Assembly (NCBI GenBank): GCA_965153355.1
Contig: OZ231128.1
Location: 27,156,001-27,220,000, forward strand
Reading direction: 5' to 3'
Length of the DNA stretch: 64,000 bases
DNA from: Flaccisagitta enflata
Lineage: Eukaryota > Chaetognatha > Sagittoidea > Aphragmophora
Shown: in pieces, positions 11,811-23,640 of the stretch
Layout: every line of letters starts with the position of its first letter
How positions within the stretch are numbered: position 1 is the first letter of the stretch
The notes under the pieces: model-generated
Database searches by the model: none
Told to the model about the DNA's origin: nothing
The model's input: only the letters and a program-made list of their open reading frames with translations
Translations under genes and position numbers: made by a program

Positions 11811-12935
11811 CATGCCCCAGATCAGCCCTCTCAAGCCTCAATTCAGCCATCTCAGGCCTCAAATCAGCCCTATCAGGCCTAAAATTAGTCGTCTCAGGCC
11901 ACAAATCCACCATCTCCAACCTGAGATCTGCCCTCTCAGACCTGAAATCTGCCTTTTGGGCAGCAGCCCTGAAGGGGAAAAAGTCCTGGAGAACACAGGA
12001 ACTTTTGTTCGTCCGTCCGTCCATTCGTTCATTTGTTAGTCCCCCTCAGGCCATCCCAGGCCTGAAATCTGCCCTCTCAGGCCTGAAATCTGACCTCTTA
12101 GGCCTGAAATCTGCCCTCTCAGGCCTGAAATCTGTCTTCTTGGGCCTTGAATCTACCCTCTCAGGCCTGAAATCTTCCTATGCAGGCCTGAAAACTGTCC
12201 TTTCAGGCCTTAAATCTTCTCTCTCAGAATCAAGGCCTAACAGGGCAGATTTCAGGCCTGAGAGGATAGACTTGAGGCCTGAGAGGGCAGATCTTAGTAC
12301 TGAGAGGGCCTGGGGGGGATGGACTGACAGACAGACAGATAAACGGACGGATGAACAGAAGTCCCCCTATGTTCTACAGGACTTCCTCCCCTTCAGAGCC
12401 GCTGCCCTGCTTCCTCTCATTCCGATTCACAACTATGCAAAGCAGGGCAACGGGTATCGCTGACCACATATTGCCCTTTGGCGACCTTTTCACCATAATC
12501 GGCCCGCTTTAGCCTAAAATCAGCCCTCACAGATCTGGGATATGCCCTCCCAGGCCTCAAATCAGCCCTGTCACATCAGCCTCCTAAGGCTTCAAATCAT
12601 CCCTCTTGGACCTCACATCAGCCCACAAGTCTTGATGCTGCTATCTAAGGCCTCAAATCTGCCCTTCCAGGCCTCAATTCAGCCCTCTCAGGCCTCCAAT
12701 CTGCCCTTGCAGACTTCAAATCAGTCATCTCAGGCTTTAAAGCGGCCTCCTCAGACACCTCATCAGTCGGCTTAGGCCTCAAAACAGCCCTCTCAGACCT
12801 CAAATTAGCCTTCTCAGGGTGGAAGTACGAAAGTTCCCCTGTGTTCTACAGGACCTCGTCCCCTTTGGGGCCGCTCTCCTCCATCCCCTCACTCTTCTTC
12901 CCAATCATGCAAAGCAGGGCAACCTGTTACTTTTT
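11811..12935. mobile_element. Two further family B copies, adjoining
   Basis: A second copy has its left arm at 11948-12010 and right arm at 12350-12412, followed by CAGGGCAACGGGTATCGCTGACC at 12442-12464. A third, incomplete copy has only its right arm (12835-12885). All three share CTCAGGCC-type arrays. In the second copy the array changes orientation near 12238, creating an inverted junction (GGCCTGAGAGG after CCTCTCAGGCC). Confidence 0.65.
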
Positions 12936-12959
12936 GGGCGTTAGAGAGCTTTTTTAGCT

Positions 12960-13066
12960 CGCCGCTCCTGCCCAAATGCCGTAGTGAGTAGAGACTTTCT
13001 TCAACGCTGCCCCTGCCCAACCTCATGCGACTGGGATAGCCGTGTATCCGGCCTTCTTCCATAACC
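12960..13066 (+). mobile_element. Truncated HINE-like copy
   Basis: The distal end is retained: CTGCCCAACCTCATGCGACTG, then GATAGCCGTGTATCCGGCCTT. The hairpin end is missing. Confidence 0.55.
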
Positions 13067-13379
13067 TCCAGGAAAAATTTCGGCCTCTAGAAGAGAACCT
13101 ATGGTTGAAGTGCCTTTCAAAATGACGAAGAAGTGTGAGGCGTAGCTTAAACTCTTAAGTGGTCTCCTGAAACTAAAGCACCGCAAAATGGTGAAGAAAA
13201 AATTTAACTTATGTTCAGTACAGTAAATCGTCAAACGATAGCTATCCGCATTTTGTTTTAGTTTAAGATCCTTTGGATGTTAAAAGATTCAGCTAATATC
13301 TTTTTGTCTTCTTACTATACGTGCATGTAGCTGTACCCATTTAATGATGAGGGTCTCCGAAAATTTCACGCTACTCTAT

Positions 13380-13520
13380 GAGGAGCCTTGTCTGTCGGTC
13401 CGTCGGTCCGTCCATTGGTCCATGATTCAAGTTGAAACGTGCAAAAACGTTCGCAAGGGAGTGAATGGGGGTTATATGCCCATCCGCCCGCTACGATATT
13501 GTGACCCCGCGTCACTTGAT
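13380..13520 (+). mobile_element. Diverged HINE-like fragment
   Basis: GAGCCTTGTCTGTCGGTCCG with (GTCC)n leads into AAGTTGAAACGTGCAAAAACG. Its end, ATATTGTGACCCCGCGTCAC, is shared with 39.17-39.20 kb. Confidence 0.5.
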
Positions 13521-13854
13521 GACAATCAACATCTTTGACATAAATCGAAGATCCTCGTTGTCATTCTTCTTCGCTAATCGTAAAATATTCACTCTCTCAC
13601 TTCTTAAACTTCTTCATGAATCTTGAATTCGATGCGAAATTTGAAATTTGAGAGTGATGGATTTGCGAGGCTGACGGCGATGATCGATCGCACGACAAGT
13701 TGCAGATCATCATGATCATCTCCAAGATCTCATCATTGACGGGCCACTTCGGGGTCGAAGGCAACCGAAGAAACCGATAAGAAGCAAACTATATTTAGCG
13801 ACAGCCTCATTGAAAAGAAGTATCTTTAAGTTAAAATCATCTCGGGTTTCTTCT

Positions 13855-13890
<36 letters not shown>

Positions 13891-15000
13891 TTTAAGAATA
13901 TCTCTGCGGCAATGAATGCGGTAAGCAAATGTGTAACAAGAGCGTAAAAATAAGTCCAGCAGTTTGAAATGAAAAAAAAAAAATTGGGTCTCGGTACAAA
14001 AGATCGAACGTGATGAACTTACTTAAATTACATCTATTCTATCGAGAGAGCCTTGCAAAATAGGATTGGAAAGGGGCCGTGAAGCAAAAACGGTCTGCAA
14101 TTAATTGCTAGCAGCTGTCGACAAATTATATAGAATAGAAGGGTCGACCGACACACTAGAGCTAGATTCTAAGTACGAATAGCGTGAAACCAATGTACTA
14201 TCTAGCTCATAAATATACGGACACCTACCCATATTCATAGCAGCTAAACTTTAATATCCAATAGAAAAATGAAATTAAATAAACAAACTATGACAAAAAA
14301 TCTTCCATCCAAGACCAAACAAAGCTCAGTAGCTCAATCCGTTTGGAAAAAGGAGCGTTTTGAAGAAAAATTGTCATTTAACCAAAATCGAAGTCAAAGG
14401 TTTTCTGTTGAAATCATTAAATGACAACCTACATAGAAAGAGCTCTTAAATCCAAATAGATTGGCAAAAATCATTCTGCCTGACCTCATTAGATCACATT
14501 TTTACCAAACATTTTGAATATTGAAAAAATTGGAGGCTGCAGTTAAACATATTGCTCTAAAATTATCTAATATCAAAAGAAAACAAAAGAAAAATCAATG
14601 ACTTTTTGTTGCTTACTGAGAAGAAATAAAGGATACACTGTTTTTAGTCGAAAAATCATAGACCAATCCATTGCAAACTTGTTACAGATATTCTTGATAG
14701 ATCAAAATAGTATATGATTACTAAAAATGCATTTATTGGGATATATATTTCATTCAGTTAGTCAAAATGCAAATCTTTATCCAGCTGTCCGTATATTTAT
14801 GAGCTAGATGGTAGTGGCCGTTTTTCCTCTCATAGAGGCCAAATCACGTACAATCACCTCCCTGGTGAGACTTTCCAGCTAACAACAACATCAACCGACC
14901 GGTCGACGCTGTGGCGTATGACCAGTGGAACAATATCCTAGGCCCCGTCACCCATTTGCGAGGCCCTGTGCTATCTGGGGAGCGAGGCCCCCTCCCCAGG
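13521..15000. other. No confident gene; short GA microsatellite
   Basis: A (GA)~15 tract lies at 13857-13888. The stretch 13640-13760 has raised GC and open frames on both strands but no clear splice pair. The remainder is AT-rich. Confidence 0.4.
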
Positions 15001-15200
15001 GGCCAAGCTAACCCCCCCCCTTCCCCTTCACTAGAGCATGTCCACTATGGAGACAAACTTCTCTTTACTGGCTATTGCTTTATTGGCAGCAGACCCAAAG
15101 GGCCAATTTTCCATAGAACACAGGGGGTTATCTCCTTATCTTTGTCTGCACGTACCCATATACACTGTCCCCCCTGAGACCCTCAGCCAGTCCTCTTGGG
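15001..15200. mobile_element. Family B relic
   Basis: GGCAGCAGACCCAAAGGGCC followed by CATAGAACACAGGGGGTTAT matches one family B arm. The partner arm was not found. Confidence 0.4.
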
Positions 15201-15420
15201 CTCGAATCAAAAAAGAAAGAAATATATAAAATTCTAAGATTGTTTATATAGCAAAATGTAGTGTTTTCATTCGTAGGAATTTTTTTTTAGATATCAAGTT
15301 TTTGTAATGTTGTGCTTATCTAGAGACTACAAAGATTGAGCCAGCTATGACTATAACATTGGTCATTGGATCCAATTTGGACCTAAGTTGCATGTATTGG
15401 CATCTTCACAAAAGATTGGC

Positions 15421-15422
<2 letters not shown>

Positions 15423-15457
<35 letters not shown>

Positions 15458-15461
15458 TGGA
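15423..15461. repeat. (CAGA)n microsatellite
   Basis: About nine CAGA units with one CAAA variant are visible directly. Confidence 0.9.
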
Positions 15462-16072
15462 ATTTTCAAAATGATCTTTGAATTAGCAGTCTCTACCTCC
15501 AAGTGTATTCTTTTAAGTTCAAAAGTGTGAAAAATGCGAAAAATATAGTTAGCTGTGACGGATGGACAGAAGGGAATTGGCGGACCAACGGATCATAAAG
15601 TGGCTTTTAGAGTCATGTAACATGCCACTAAAAATCCTTTGAATGGATAACATGTACTGTCAATATTAACAGAGCTCAAGCATCCTGAAATCAAGGCTTT
15701 TGCCAATTTGCCATGCATTATCTTTTAGTTAGTGTTTTAATTTTACAAAAAAAAAAAGAATTCTGCACAAGCTTCATGAAGAGACCATTGATATTGCAGA
15801 TGGTGCGCTTGAGGCTATTCTAATCCTGTATTGCTCAATACCAGCACAACCAAAGCTGTGGTGGACACTAAAGAAATGCACTTATGATTTTTTTGAAATA
15901 GTGCTCAACCAGAGAATCCAAAGATTGAGTCGCTTACTGAATGAGTCAGCCATGATGATAGAAATGATGATGAAAATGGAAAACATGAGCTGTCAAAATC
16001 AATTTAGCTCAAGCCTAAGCTCAAGCACCCTGAAATTCAAATCTTTGGACATGCATTCATTGGACAAATTAA

Positions 16073-16216
16073 GGGTGCGTCTGCATTCACCATATTATTT
16101 GGATAATTCATCTGGATATCAATATCCGGATATTCTACAAAATTTACTACATGAAATATCCGGATATTAATATTCAAATAAGATATCCGAATAAGCTGAT
16201 TAATGCAGACACACCT
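16073..16216. mobile_element. piggyBac-like MITE, TTAA-flanked
   Basis: This 144-bp element has TTAA at 16069-16072 and 16217-16220. The ends are GGGTGCGTCTGCATT and, reverse-complemented, AGGTGTGTCTGCATT. The interior is itself palindromic (ATCCGGATATT phrases). A TTAA duplication is the signature of piggyBac-type insertion. Confidence 0.7.
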
Positions 16217-16602
16217 TTAAGGTTTTCAAAATTGCAGACCCAGAGAAAAAGAAATAAAGAGTAGAAATGTGGATTGAGGAAAACGTTTTTAGCTACCGGG
16301 CAAATAATAAAAACTTTCAAAATCTGGTTTTTGAGAAGACGGAACTTAGTCGCGATGTGTCTAATGGAAAACCCGCTCCTGGTCTAGAAATTTCAAAACT
16401 CAAAAATTCAAAAAAGGTGATCCACAAGAAAAGAATGTCGCGAAGAAAGAAACGAAAGAACAACAAAGGAAGTTAGTTTATTCTTTTTGTTCTATCATTT
16501 CCGATCCATTTCTTTTTAACAATAAACAAATTGGAAGAACATTTTTATTGTTCATAAACAACATTCATGATAAAACCCACTGAAAACTTGTCAAAAATAA
16601 AG

Positions 16603-16828
16603 ATGGCATCTCGTCTTTGTGAGAGAGGCGTTCCCCAGAACGTCTCTTTGATGACTGTTTTGATGATTTTTCTTGCCATTAATGGACAGTCATCGGCGCT
16701 GAACCACTACATCAACAAATGCATCGACTCCAACGCACCGGACAGTTTTCTACTCAATTGCTCTCATGGAGCCGTTATCAGTATCGACTCAGCCTCTACC
16801 ATTTATCTGTACTCGGACATGCAAAAAG
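16603..16828 (+). CDS. Lectin-Ig receptor, exon 1: signal peptide and first half of SUEL lectin domain
   Basis: This exon carries the start of a secreted or type I membrane protein. I chose the ATG at 16603; an in-frame ATG at 16567 would add 12 residues before the signal. The leader MASRLCERGV is followed by hydrophobic SLMTVLMIFLAI and a likely cleavage near GQSSA. Mature sequence begins LNHYINKC (Cys40), then LLNCSHGAVISIDSAST (Cys53), which matches the first strands of the galactose-binding SUEL fold (LxCxxGxVIxIxxAxYG). The family Tyr-Gly position is replaced by Ile-Tyr-Leu-Tyr. A sequon lies at Asn52. The exon ends in phase 1 at AAAAAG|GTAATG. Its partner half-domain is at 19319. Confidence 0.8.
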
Positions 16829-17134
16829 GTAATGGGAGTTGAAACAACATGATCTGGCCTCTTTAGAGAAATGCATTTCTTTACTAAAGGAGGCCAGAAC
16901 TCTCCAATATTTAAAGGATGTAGTCCTGCAAGCTTTTCGAGCTTTCCGAATTGCTCACGCCTATTCTTTTTTATGGACGAACGAAATGCTTACCTGACAG
17001 AACTATCTGCTTGACTGCATACCTCATTAGTATAGGCTCATCCTCCTTGGAACTGTTTTGTCTGAGATGTAACTACCTAATTAGTATCTAGGGTGGGCTA
17101 TGGGTCTATGTTCTCTATCTTTTTTCTTTGTGTC

Positions 17135-17239
<105 letters not shown>

Positions 17240-17495
17240 CATCACAGTGACACAGACAGGGTCAAAAGATCTAAACCGGCGACAGGGAAAAAACAAATTT
17301 GTAGCTGTGCATACTAACGTAGTGACGTACAGATTGAGAAATGTATTCACGCTGCACGTTGCTCCTCAGCACAACACAATGTGGCTATGCATAATGCCAT
17401 ATTGACGTACAACATGTTATCAGCATTTTCCTCATCAAACTTCTCGATCAATCTCGATTACTCTTTTCGATCACTTCATCGTAACTTTATTTTGA

Positions 17496-18827
17496 AAAAC
17501 AAGGCCGGATACACGGGCCAAGACAGTGCGCCGAGCGTTATTAATTCATAGCTATCCCTAGCTCCATCAGACCTATCCCTAGCTCTATCAGACCATTGCT
17601 AGCTCTATCACACCTATCCCGCCGGGCGTTATTAATCCATAGCTATCCCTAGCTCCATCAGACCTATCCCTAGGGCCTAGCTCCATCAGACCATTCCTAG
17701 CTCTATCAGACCTATCCCGAGCTCTATCAGGCCTATCCCGAGCTCTATCAGACTTTTCCCGAGCTCTATCAGACCTATCTTCAGCACTATCAGACCTATC
17801 CCCAGCTCTATCAGACCTATCCCCAGCTCTATCCGACCTATCCGACCTATCACCAGACCTATCCGACCTATCCCCAGCTCTATCAGACCCAACCGTAGGT
17901 GATTCTGTATTATATTTTTAGCGATTTTCATTCGAGCGTGACCGACAGATGGACGGACGGACAGAGCTTCTTATATGAATGAATGAATGAATGAATGAAT
18001 GAATGAATGAATGAATGAATGAATGAATGAATGAATATGAATGTGAATGAATATGAATGAAAATGAATGAATGAATGAATGAATGAATAAATGAATGAAT
18101 GAGTATGAATAAATGTATAAATGAGTATGAATGAATGAATGAATGAATGAATATGAATAGGAATGAATAAGTATGAATATGAATGAATGAATATGAATAT
18201 GAATGAATATGAATATGAATATGAATGAATTAATATGAATGAATGAATATGAATGAATGAATATGAATGAATGAATGAATGAATGAATATGAATGAATGA
18301 ATGAATGAATGAATATGAATATGAATGAATATATGAATATGAATGAATGAATGAATATGAATGAATATGAATGAATATATGAATATGAATGAATGAATGA
18401 ATATGAATGAATATGAATATGAATGAATACAAATATGAATAGATATGAATATGAATGAATATGAATATGAATGAATATGAATATGAATATGGATGAATGA
18501 ATGAATGAATGAATGAATGAATGAATGAATGAATGAATGAATGAATGAATGAATGATGAGTAACATGATACATGAAAAAGATGAGTTTTGAAGTGACTTA
18601 ACCATAGAAAAATATGATGAATGAAATGAATGAATGAATGAATGAATGAATGAATGAATGAATGAATGAATGAATGAAGACAATCATGAGGAAATGGCTA
18701 AAGCGTTTTTTTCCGAATCATTTTCGATCATCTTTGCCTTTTTCAGAGATTTTCAACTCGAGCGTTACGTGACCGACCGACCAACCGACAGACAGAGCCT
18801 CTTATAGAGGTGCTATGGCGCACCTAA
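17496..18827 (-). mobile_element. HINE-like element (second hairpin type) with two internal arrays
   Basis: It starts AAACAAGGCCGGATACACGG, then carries a CTATCAGACCTATCCC-type minisatellite (17545-17890) and the phrase TCGAGCGTGACCGACAGATGG. A ~700 bp (GAAT)n tract follows (17974-18676). The right end reads GCCTCTTATAGAGG and then the hairpin GGTGCTATGGCGCACC followed by TAAAAA. The matching forward copy is at 56.99-57.41 kb. It lies in intron 1 of the lectin-Ig gene. Confidence 0.65.
17974..18676. repeat. (ATGA)n tetranucleotide array with ATATGA variants
   Basis: Over 150 tandem GAAT units with frequent 6-bp interruptions (ATATGA). The long His/Ser/Phe/Ile-rich frames on the minus strand are translation artefacts. 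Confidence 0.95.
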
Positions 18828-19318
18828 AAAGAAAGAAAAAGAATGAGACTTTCGAGAGCCCCGAAGTATATCAAAACCGGTTCTGTTAAAGGCTGTCTTT
18901 AAGCAGAGGAGAATGGAATTGAATAAATTTGTGAGGTATTCAGGTGTACCTGTCACTGTACCAGAGGTTAATTAAAATTATCCAACGATCAGCGAGTACT
19001 TTTCTTGTCTGATATTGTAATGGTTTTGATAGAAGGAAGCAGTTACTCTTATCCTCCTTAGATCTCCTCAGTCACTTTTAAATACTGACACAAACGTTAG
19101 GAAGCCAATGTACATTTTTTATTTTAAGTTGATTTTTGTTAAAAAAAAAAGATAGATAGCCCAAAAGACAGATGAAATCGACAAGTATTGCTCGATAGAC
19201 CAACGGACCATCACAGAAACGTACACGCGACTAAAACTGCTGACTTGTATGTGGCTGCGCTATTTCAAAAAGTAAAAGTCCGCATTAAGGTTAAGACTGA
19301 ATTGTGTTTCGATTTCAG

Positions 19319-19497
19319 ATTCTTGCGATCCCGCCCCATCCGATAACGAATGTACGCGACACGCTGATCTCAGCAGTTGCAACGGGCTGTCGCTCTGCCG
19401 GGCTGAGATGACACCTTTTGGTGAGGGTGTTTGCCAAGGAAGGAGATACAAAGCCAAGTATCTCACAGTTGTCTACCAATGCCTCCACAGAATTAAG
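19319..19497 (+). CDS. Lectin-Ig receptor, exon 2: second half of SUEL lectin domain
   Basis: Acceptor GTGTTTCGATTTCAG at 19318 continues the split codon G|AT (Asp76) and the exon closes in phase 0 at ATTAAG|GTGAGC. It encodes residues 76-135. Cysteines 78, 87, 96, 102, 114 and 130 complete an eight-cysteine set with exon 1. The ending VCQGRRYKAKYLTVVYQC matches the SUEL C-terminal signature (DPCxGTxKYLxVxYxC), although the Asp-Pro-Cys-x-Gly-Thr ligand-site motif is altered to Gly-Val-Cys-Gln-Gly-Arg. Lectin activity toward galactose or rhamnose is therefore uncertain. The two exons join cleanly in frame across a 2.5 kb intron. Confidence 0.85.
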
Positions 19498-19533
19498 GTG
19501 AGCAGCTTTGTCTCACCCTTGGTCCCATGTAGG

Positions 19534-19648
19534 ATTCATTCATTCATTCATTCATTCATTCATTCATTCATTCATTCATTCATTCATTCATTCATTCATT
19601 CATTCATTCATTCATTCATTAAATCATTCATTCTTTCATTCATTCATT
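19534..19648. repeat. (CATT)n microsatellite
   Basis: About 26 CATT units begin roughly 37 bases after the exon 2 donor. Confidence 0.95.
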
Positions 19649-19912
19649 TTCATTAGTGTACTGGTTACAGCTTTTAAGGGTAATATCTAATGCGTGAGTA
19701 AGAAGGTATGTATATATATCCAAAAAAGATATGAATGACAAGAGCTCGATATTAACCGTCGGTATCACGCTGAAAACATGAACGTGAACGTCAGAAATTA
19801 AAGGCCAAACCGCTACGGGAGATAATTTGTCGTGCATGATTGTGTGAACCTTAATGCTTTGAGCTGACCTCGCGTGACGTGCAGGGAGTTATGTCTCCCT
19901 TTATCACTACTA

Positions 19913-21390
19913 CACGCTTTTCATTTTGTAAGAACATGGATTTTTTAAGTGTGCCTCAGTGTTCTTATTTTTAGCCTCTTTCTAAGGTTCAAGCGTTCTT
20001 AACATGTTCTCATTTTTGAATAAGATAATTTCTTTATAATTAGTTGTTTATATTATTACAATAGTAATTCTTAAGCAATTGTTAAAAAAAAAATATTTTG
20101 TTATAAAAAAAAGTAAGATTGATATTTGATGAATAATAAATTATCAATATTAAAATTACCAGTAAAGGCGGCTCTCGCCGACCGGAAAAAAATTGTAAGG
20201 GCTGTTTTGTGTGTGTATGTGGGTGCTTGTGCGTGTGTGTGTGTGCATATGTGTGTTGTTTGTGTCTGTTTCGCTGTCTCTGTCGCTCTCCTTCTCTCTG
20301 TCCCCCTCTCACTTTCTTTCTTCCTCCCTCCCTCCCTCTCTCCCTCCCCCTCTCCATCCCTCTCTCTCCCTCCCTCTCCCTCCCTCCCTCCCCCTCTTCC
20401 TCCCTCCCTCCCTCTCTCCCTCCCTCCCCCTCTTCCTCCCTCCCTCCCTCTCTCCCCCTCTCCCTCCCCCTCTCCGTCCCTCTCTCTCCCTCCCTCTCCC
20501 TTCTTCTCCCTCCCCCTCTCCCTCCCTTCCTCCATCTTTCCCTCCCTCCCCCTCTCCCTCCCTTCCTTCCTCTTTCCCTCCCTCTTCCTCCCTCCCTCTC
20601 CCTCCCTCCCTCCCTCTCCCTCCCTCTTCCTCCCTCCCTCTCCCTCCTTCCCTCCCTCTCTCCCTCCCTCCTTCTCCCTCCCTCTCTCCCTCCCTCCCTC
20701 CTCCCTCTTCCTCCCTCCCTCCCTCTCCCTCTATCCCTCCCTCTCCCTCCTTCCCTCCCTCTCCCTCCCTCCCTCTCCGTCCCTCCTTCCCTCTCCCTCC
20801 TTCCCTCCCTCTCCCTCCCTCCCTCTCCCTCCCATACTCTCCCTCCCTCCCATACTCTCCCTCCCTCCTATACCCTCCCTCCCTATGCCCTCTGCTGAAC
20901 TCATTTTTGTTGTTACTTAGGGCCAAAAATTGAGATCAATGCAAAATATAGATCTTTGAAAAATATGCGGAAAATATGAGAAAAAAAAGAGAATAAAAAA
21001 TTCATAGCGCCTAAAGTATTGGTCCGACAGTGCCCTGCTTTTTTTCCAGAAGGTGTAAAAAAGTGCCCTCTTTCACCCTGTACCAATTTCAACCCCAGCC
21101 TTGGGCGAGCCTAGTCGCTCTTCAACTTCCCCGAAACATCCCAAGCGAAAATGGAAAAAATTAATTCCTAAGCGAAACTCAAAAAATCGAAAAACGTTTT
21201 TCGATTTTTTTCCCAATTATCAAAATATCAATCAATAAGGGTTTTTCATCTAATTTTATTAGTTTTTTTGAAAAATTATATTCTGATTTTCATATTTTAG
21301 GCTCAGCATGTTCTTACGATGTTCTTATTTTTTGACAAAATATGAGGCTGATGTTCTTATAAACAGTGTTCTTATGAAAAGAAAAGCGTG
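19913..21390. mobile_element. TA-flanked MITE carrying a polypyrimidine array
   Basis: The ends are CACGCTTTTC and GAAAAGCGTG, each flanked by TA. Subterminal copies of ATGTTCTTA/TAAGAACAT occur on both sides (19930-20010 and 21309-21375), as in the related element at 34.6 kb. The interior holds a ~560 bp CCCT/CCCTCT array. It lies in intron 2 of the lectin-Ig gene. Confidence 0.65.
20322..20885. repeat. CCCT/CCCTCT polypyrimidine array
   Basis: A degenerate 4-6 bp tandem array with strong strand asymmetry. All six frames are open over long stretches because CT-only DNA lacks stops, so none is a gene. Confidence 0.95.
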
Positions 21391-21417
21391 TACTGGAAAT
21401 GGACATGCGATTATATT

Positions 21418-21701
<284 letters not shown>

Positions 21702-21707
21702 ATCCAG

Positions 21708-22048
21708 TCCGGCGCTTTAACCAAGTCAGCGCCCTCCGCAAAGCCTCGTCAATTCTTCGTTTTGGAGGGGACGTCGCTCTCTCTGTCTTGCCACTCTTTC
21801 ACAATTTACCGCAACTACCCTATCTGGTCCATCTCTTCGACGGATGAAAGCGACAAAGCGTCCTTTTCTTCTTCGTCTTCGTCTCGTCAACGAACACGTA
21901 GCACCGCCTCTAAAATCATCGCGCAAGGCAACAACACTATTCGTCCTGACTTGTTCCAAATCCATTATGATCGCGACGATTACATTCTGCGAACAACGCA
22001 AGTCTCCAGCAAACATGCCGGCACTTACTATTGCAACAGAATCAGAGG
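21708..22048 (+). CDS. Lectin-Ig receptor, exon 3: first Ig-like domain
   Basis: The acceptor TTTCCATCCAG enters in phase 0 and the donor AGAGG|GTTAGT leaves in phase 2. The exon encodes residues 136-248. It shows an Ig V/I-type pattern: FFVLEGTSLSLSC gives the B-strand cysteine (Cys163), YPIWSIS the C-strand tryptophan (Trp175), and VSSKHAGTYYC the F-strand cysteine (Cys244) with the typical Ala-Gly-Thr-Tyr-Tyr-Cys run. A Ser/Arg-rich loop (residues 186-203) sits where the C'-D strands would be. There is one sequon at Asn210. A single exon for one Ig domain is usual, although the phases (0-2) are not the classic 1-1. Confidence 0.85.
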
Positions 22049-22082
22049 GTTAGTTCGATTGTACATATATATTTGAGCCTAC

Positions 22083-22660
<578 letters not shown>

Positions 22661-22691
22661 TAAGCGTTGCTTTGGTTGTTCGTTGCTATCG

Positions 22692-22900
22692 TTTTTAGTC
22701 GCGTGCTACGCGACTCTACACCCCGCTTTGTCGGTCCGTCCGTCGGTCCGTCGGTCTGTCCATCCATCACAATTTACTTTTTTTTGTTTTTTTGCGGTCT
22801 TTTGCCTCACTGCTCCTGCCCAAATGATCAAGTGACCTCAAATATGGCCCCTGCCCACCCCACACGCGACTGGGGTAGCGGTGTATCCGGCCTTGTTTCT
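22692..22900 (+). mobile_element. HINE-like copy in intron 3
   Basis: It starts TTTTTAGTCGCGTGCTACGCGAC, with (GTCC/GTCG)n following, then CTGCCCACCCCACACGCGACTG and ends GTGTATCCGGCCTTGTTTC. It stops 32 bases before exon 4. Confidence 0.75.
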
Positions 22901-22932
22901 ATCTGTAACCAGTCCTTTTTTTTTTACTACAG

Positions 22933-23405
22933 TGACCGCGACAAAGAAAAGATCCTCTACCAAGTATTCGTTTACTCCCGTCCAAAATGTCTCACGATGG
23001 AGCAAACAAAAGTCCAAATGGAATCCCCTTTCAACGCCACATGCGACACTAGCGTCTGGGCCCCGAAAATGTCCTCCACTGCGACAAACGAGCAACGAGA
23101 GACAATGGACTCGCTATTGTCCCGTCACGTCACGATTTGGCAAAGCGGAGAACGAATAGATAAGAAGAAACTTTCAAATTTGACCTCTACGTGGTCAGAA
23201 GAGGCGGCTCTCTATCAGACAACGACGATGAGGAAGTTGAGCTTGACGGCCACCAAACGAATCAACTCCCTCGACAATCACACGAAATTCGCTTGCGAAG
23301 TTTTGAGCGAGGGTTTCGAGTGGGTTGGATTCTCCACTCACGTTTGTCAGTCCGACGAAATTGTGGTTACAAAGGCGGACAAGGGGGACAATGATGTCGT
23401 TATTG
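22933..23405 (+). CDS. Lectin-Ig receptor, exon 4: second Ig-like domain and stalk
   Basis: The acceptor TTTTTTACTACAG completes a split Gly codon (GG|T), and the donor TTATTG|GTCAGT leaves in phase 1. It encodes residues 249-406. The second Ig-like domain shows Cys286 (FNATCDTSVW), Trp318 (HVTIWQSGE) and Cys370 (LDNHTKFACEV), with an extra pair at Cys268 and Cys387. The strand E/F region KLSLTATKRINSL and HTKFACEVLS resembles the Ig domains of nectin/B7-like proteins, but I cannot assign a family. Sequons lie at Asn283, Asn331 and Asn364. A short acidic/Lys stalk (TKADKGDND) leads straight into hydrophobic VVIG, which is the start of the membrane span completed by exon 5. Confidence 0.85.
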
Positions 23406-23464
23406 GTCAGTTCATTTCTTGAATTGTGATTCGCATTGTCCACGACTATAACAACAGAACAAAA

Positions 23465-23476
23465 CACCAACAACAA

Positions 23477-23572
<96 letters not shown>

Positions 23573-23640
23573 AGACAACAGAACAACAGAACAACAACAA
23601 CAACAGAACAACAACAACAACAGAACAACAACAACAAATA
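23465..23640. repeat. (CAA)n trinucleotide array
   Basis: About 50 CAA/ACA units begin roughly 60 bases after the exon 4 donor. The poly-Gln and poly-Asn frames are artefacts. Confidence 0.95.

Noticed and set aside
11110-12463. Frames with LASQASNLASQA and PLRPQIWPLRPQ repeats
   Set aside because: Translation of the CTCAGGCC minisatellite in family B elements.
17928-18683. 251-codon minus-strand frame of His-Ser-Phe-Ile repeats
   Set aside because: Translation of the (GAAT)n tetranucleotide array with no flanking coding sequence.
20126-20933. Several 200-260-codon frames, Pro/Ser/Leu-rich on + and Gly/Glu/Arg-rich on -
   Set aside because: The CT-only strand has no possible stop codons; this is a polypyrimidine array in a MITE.
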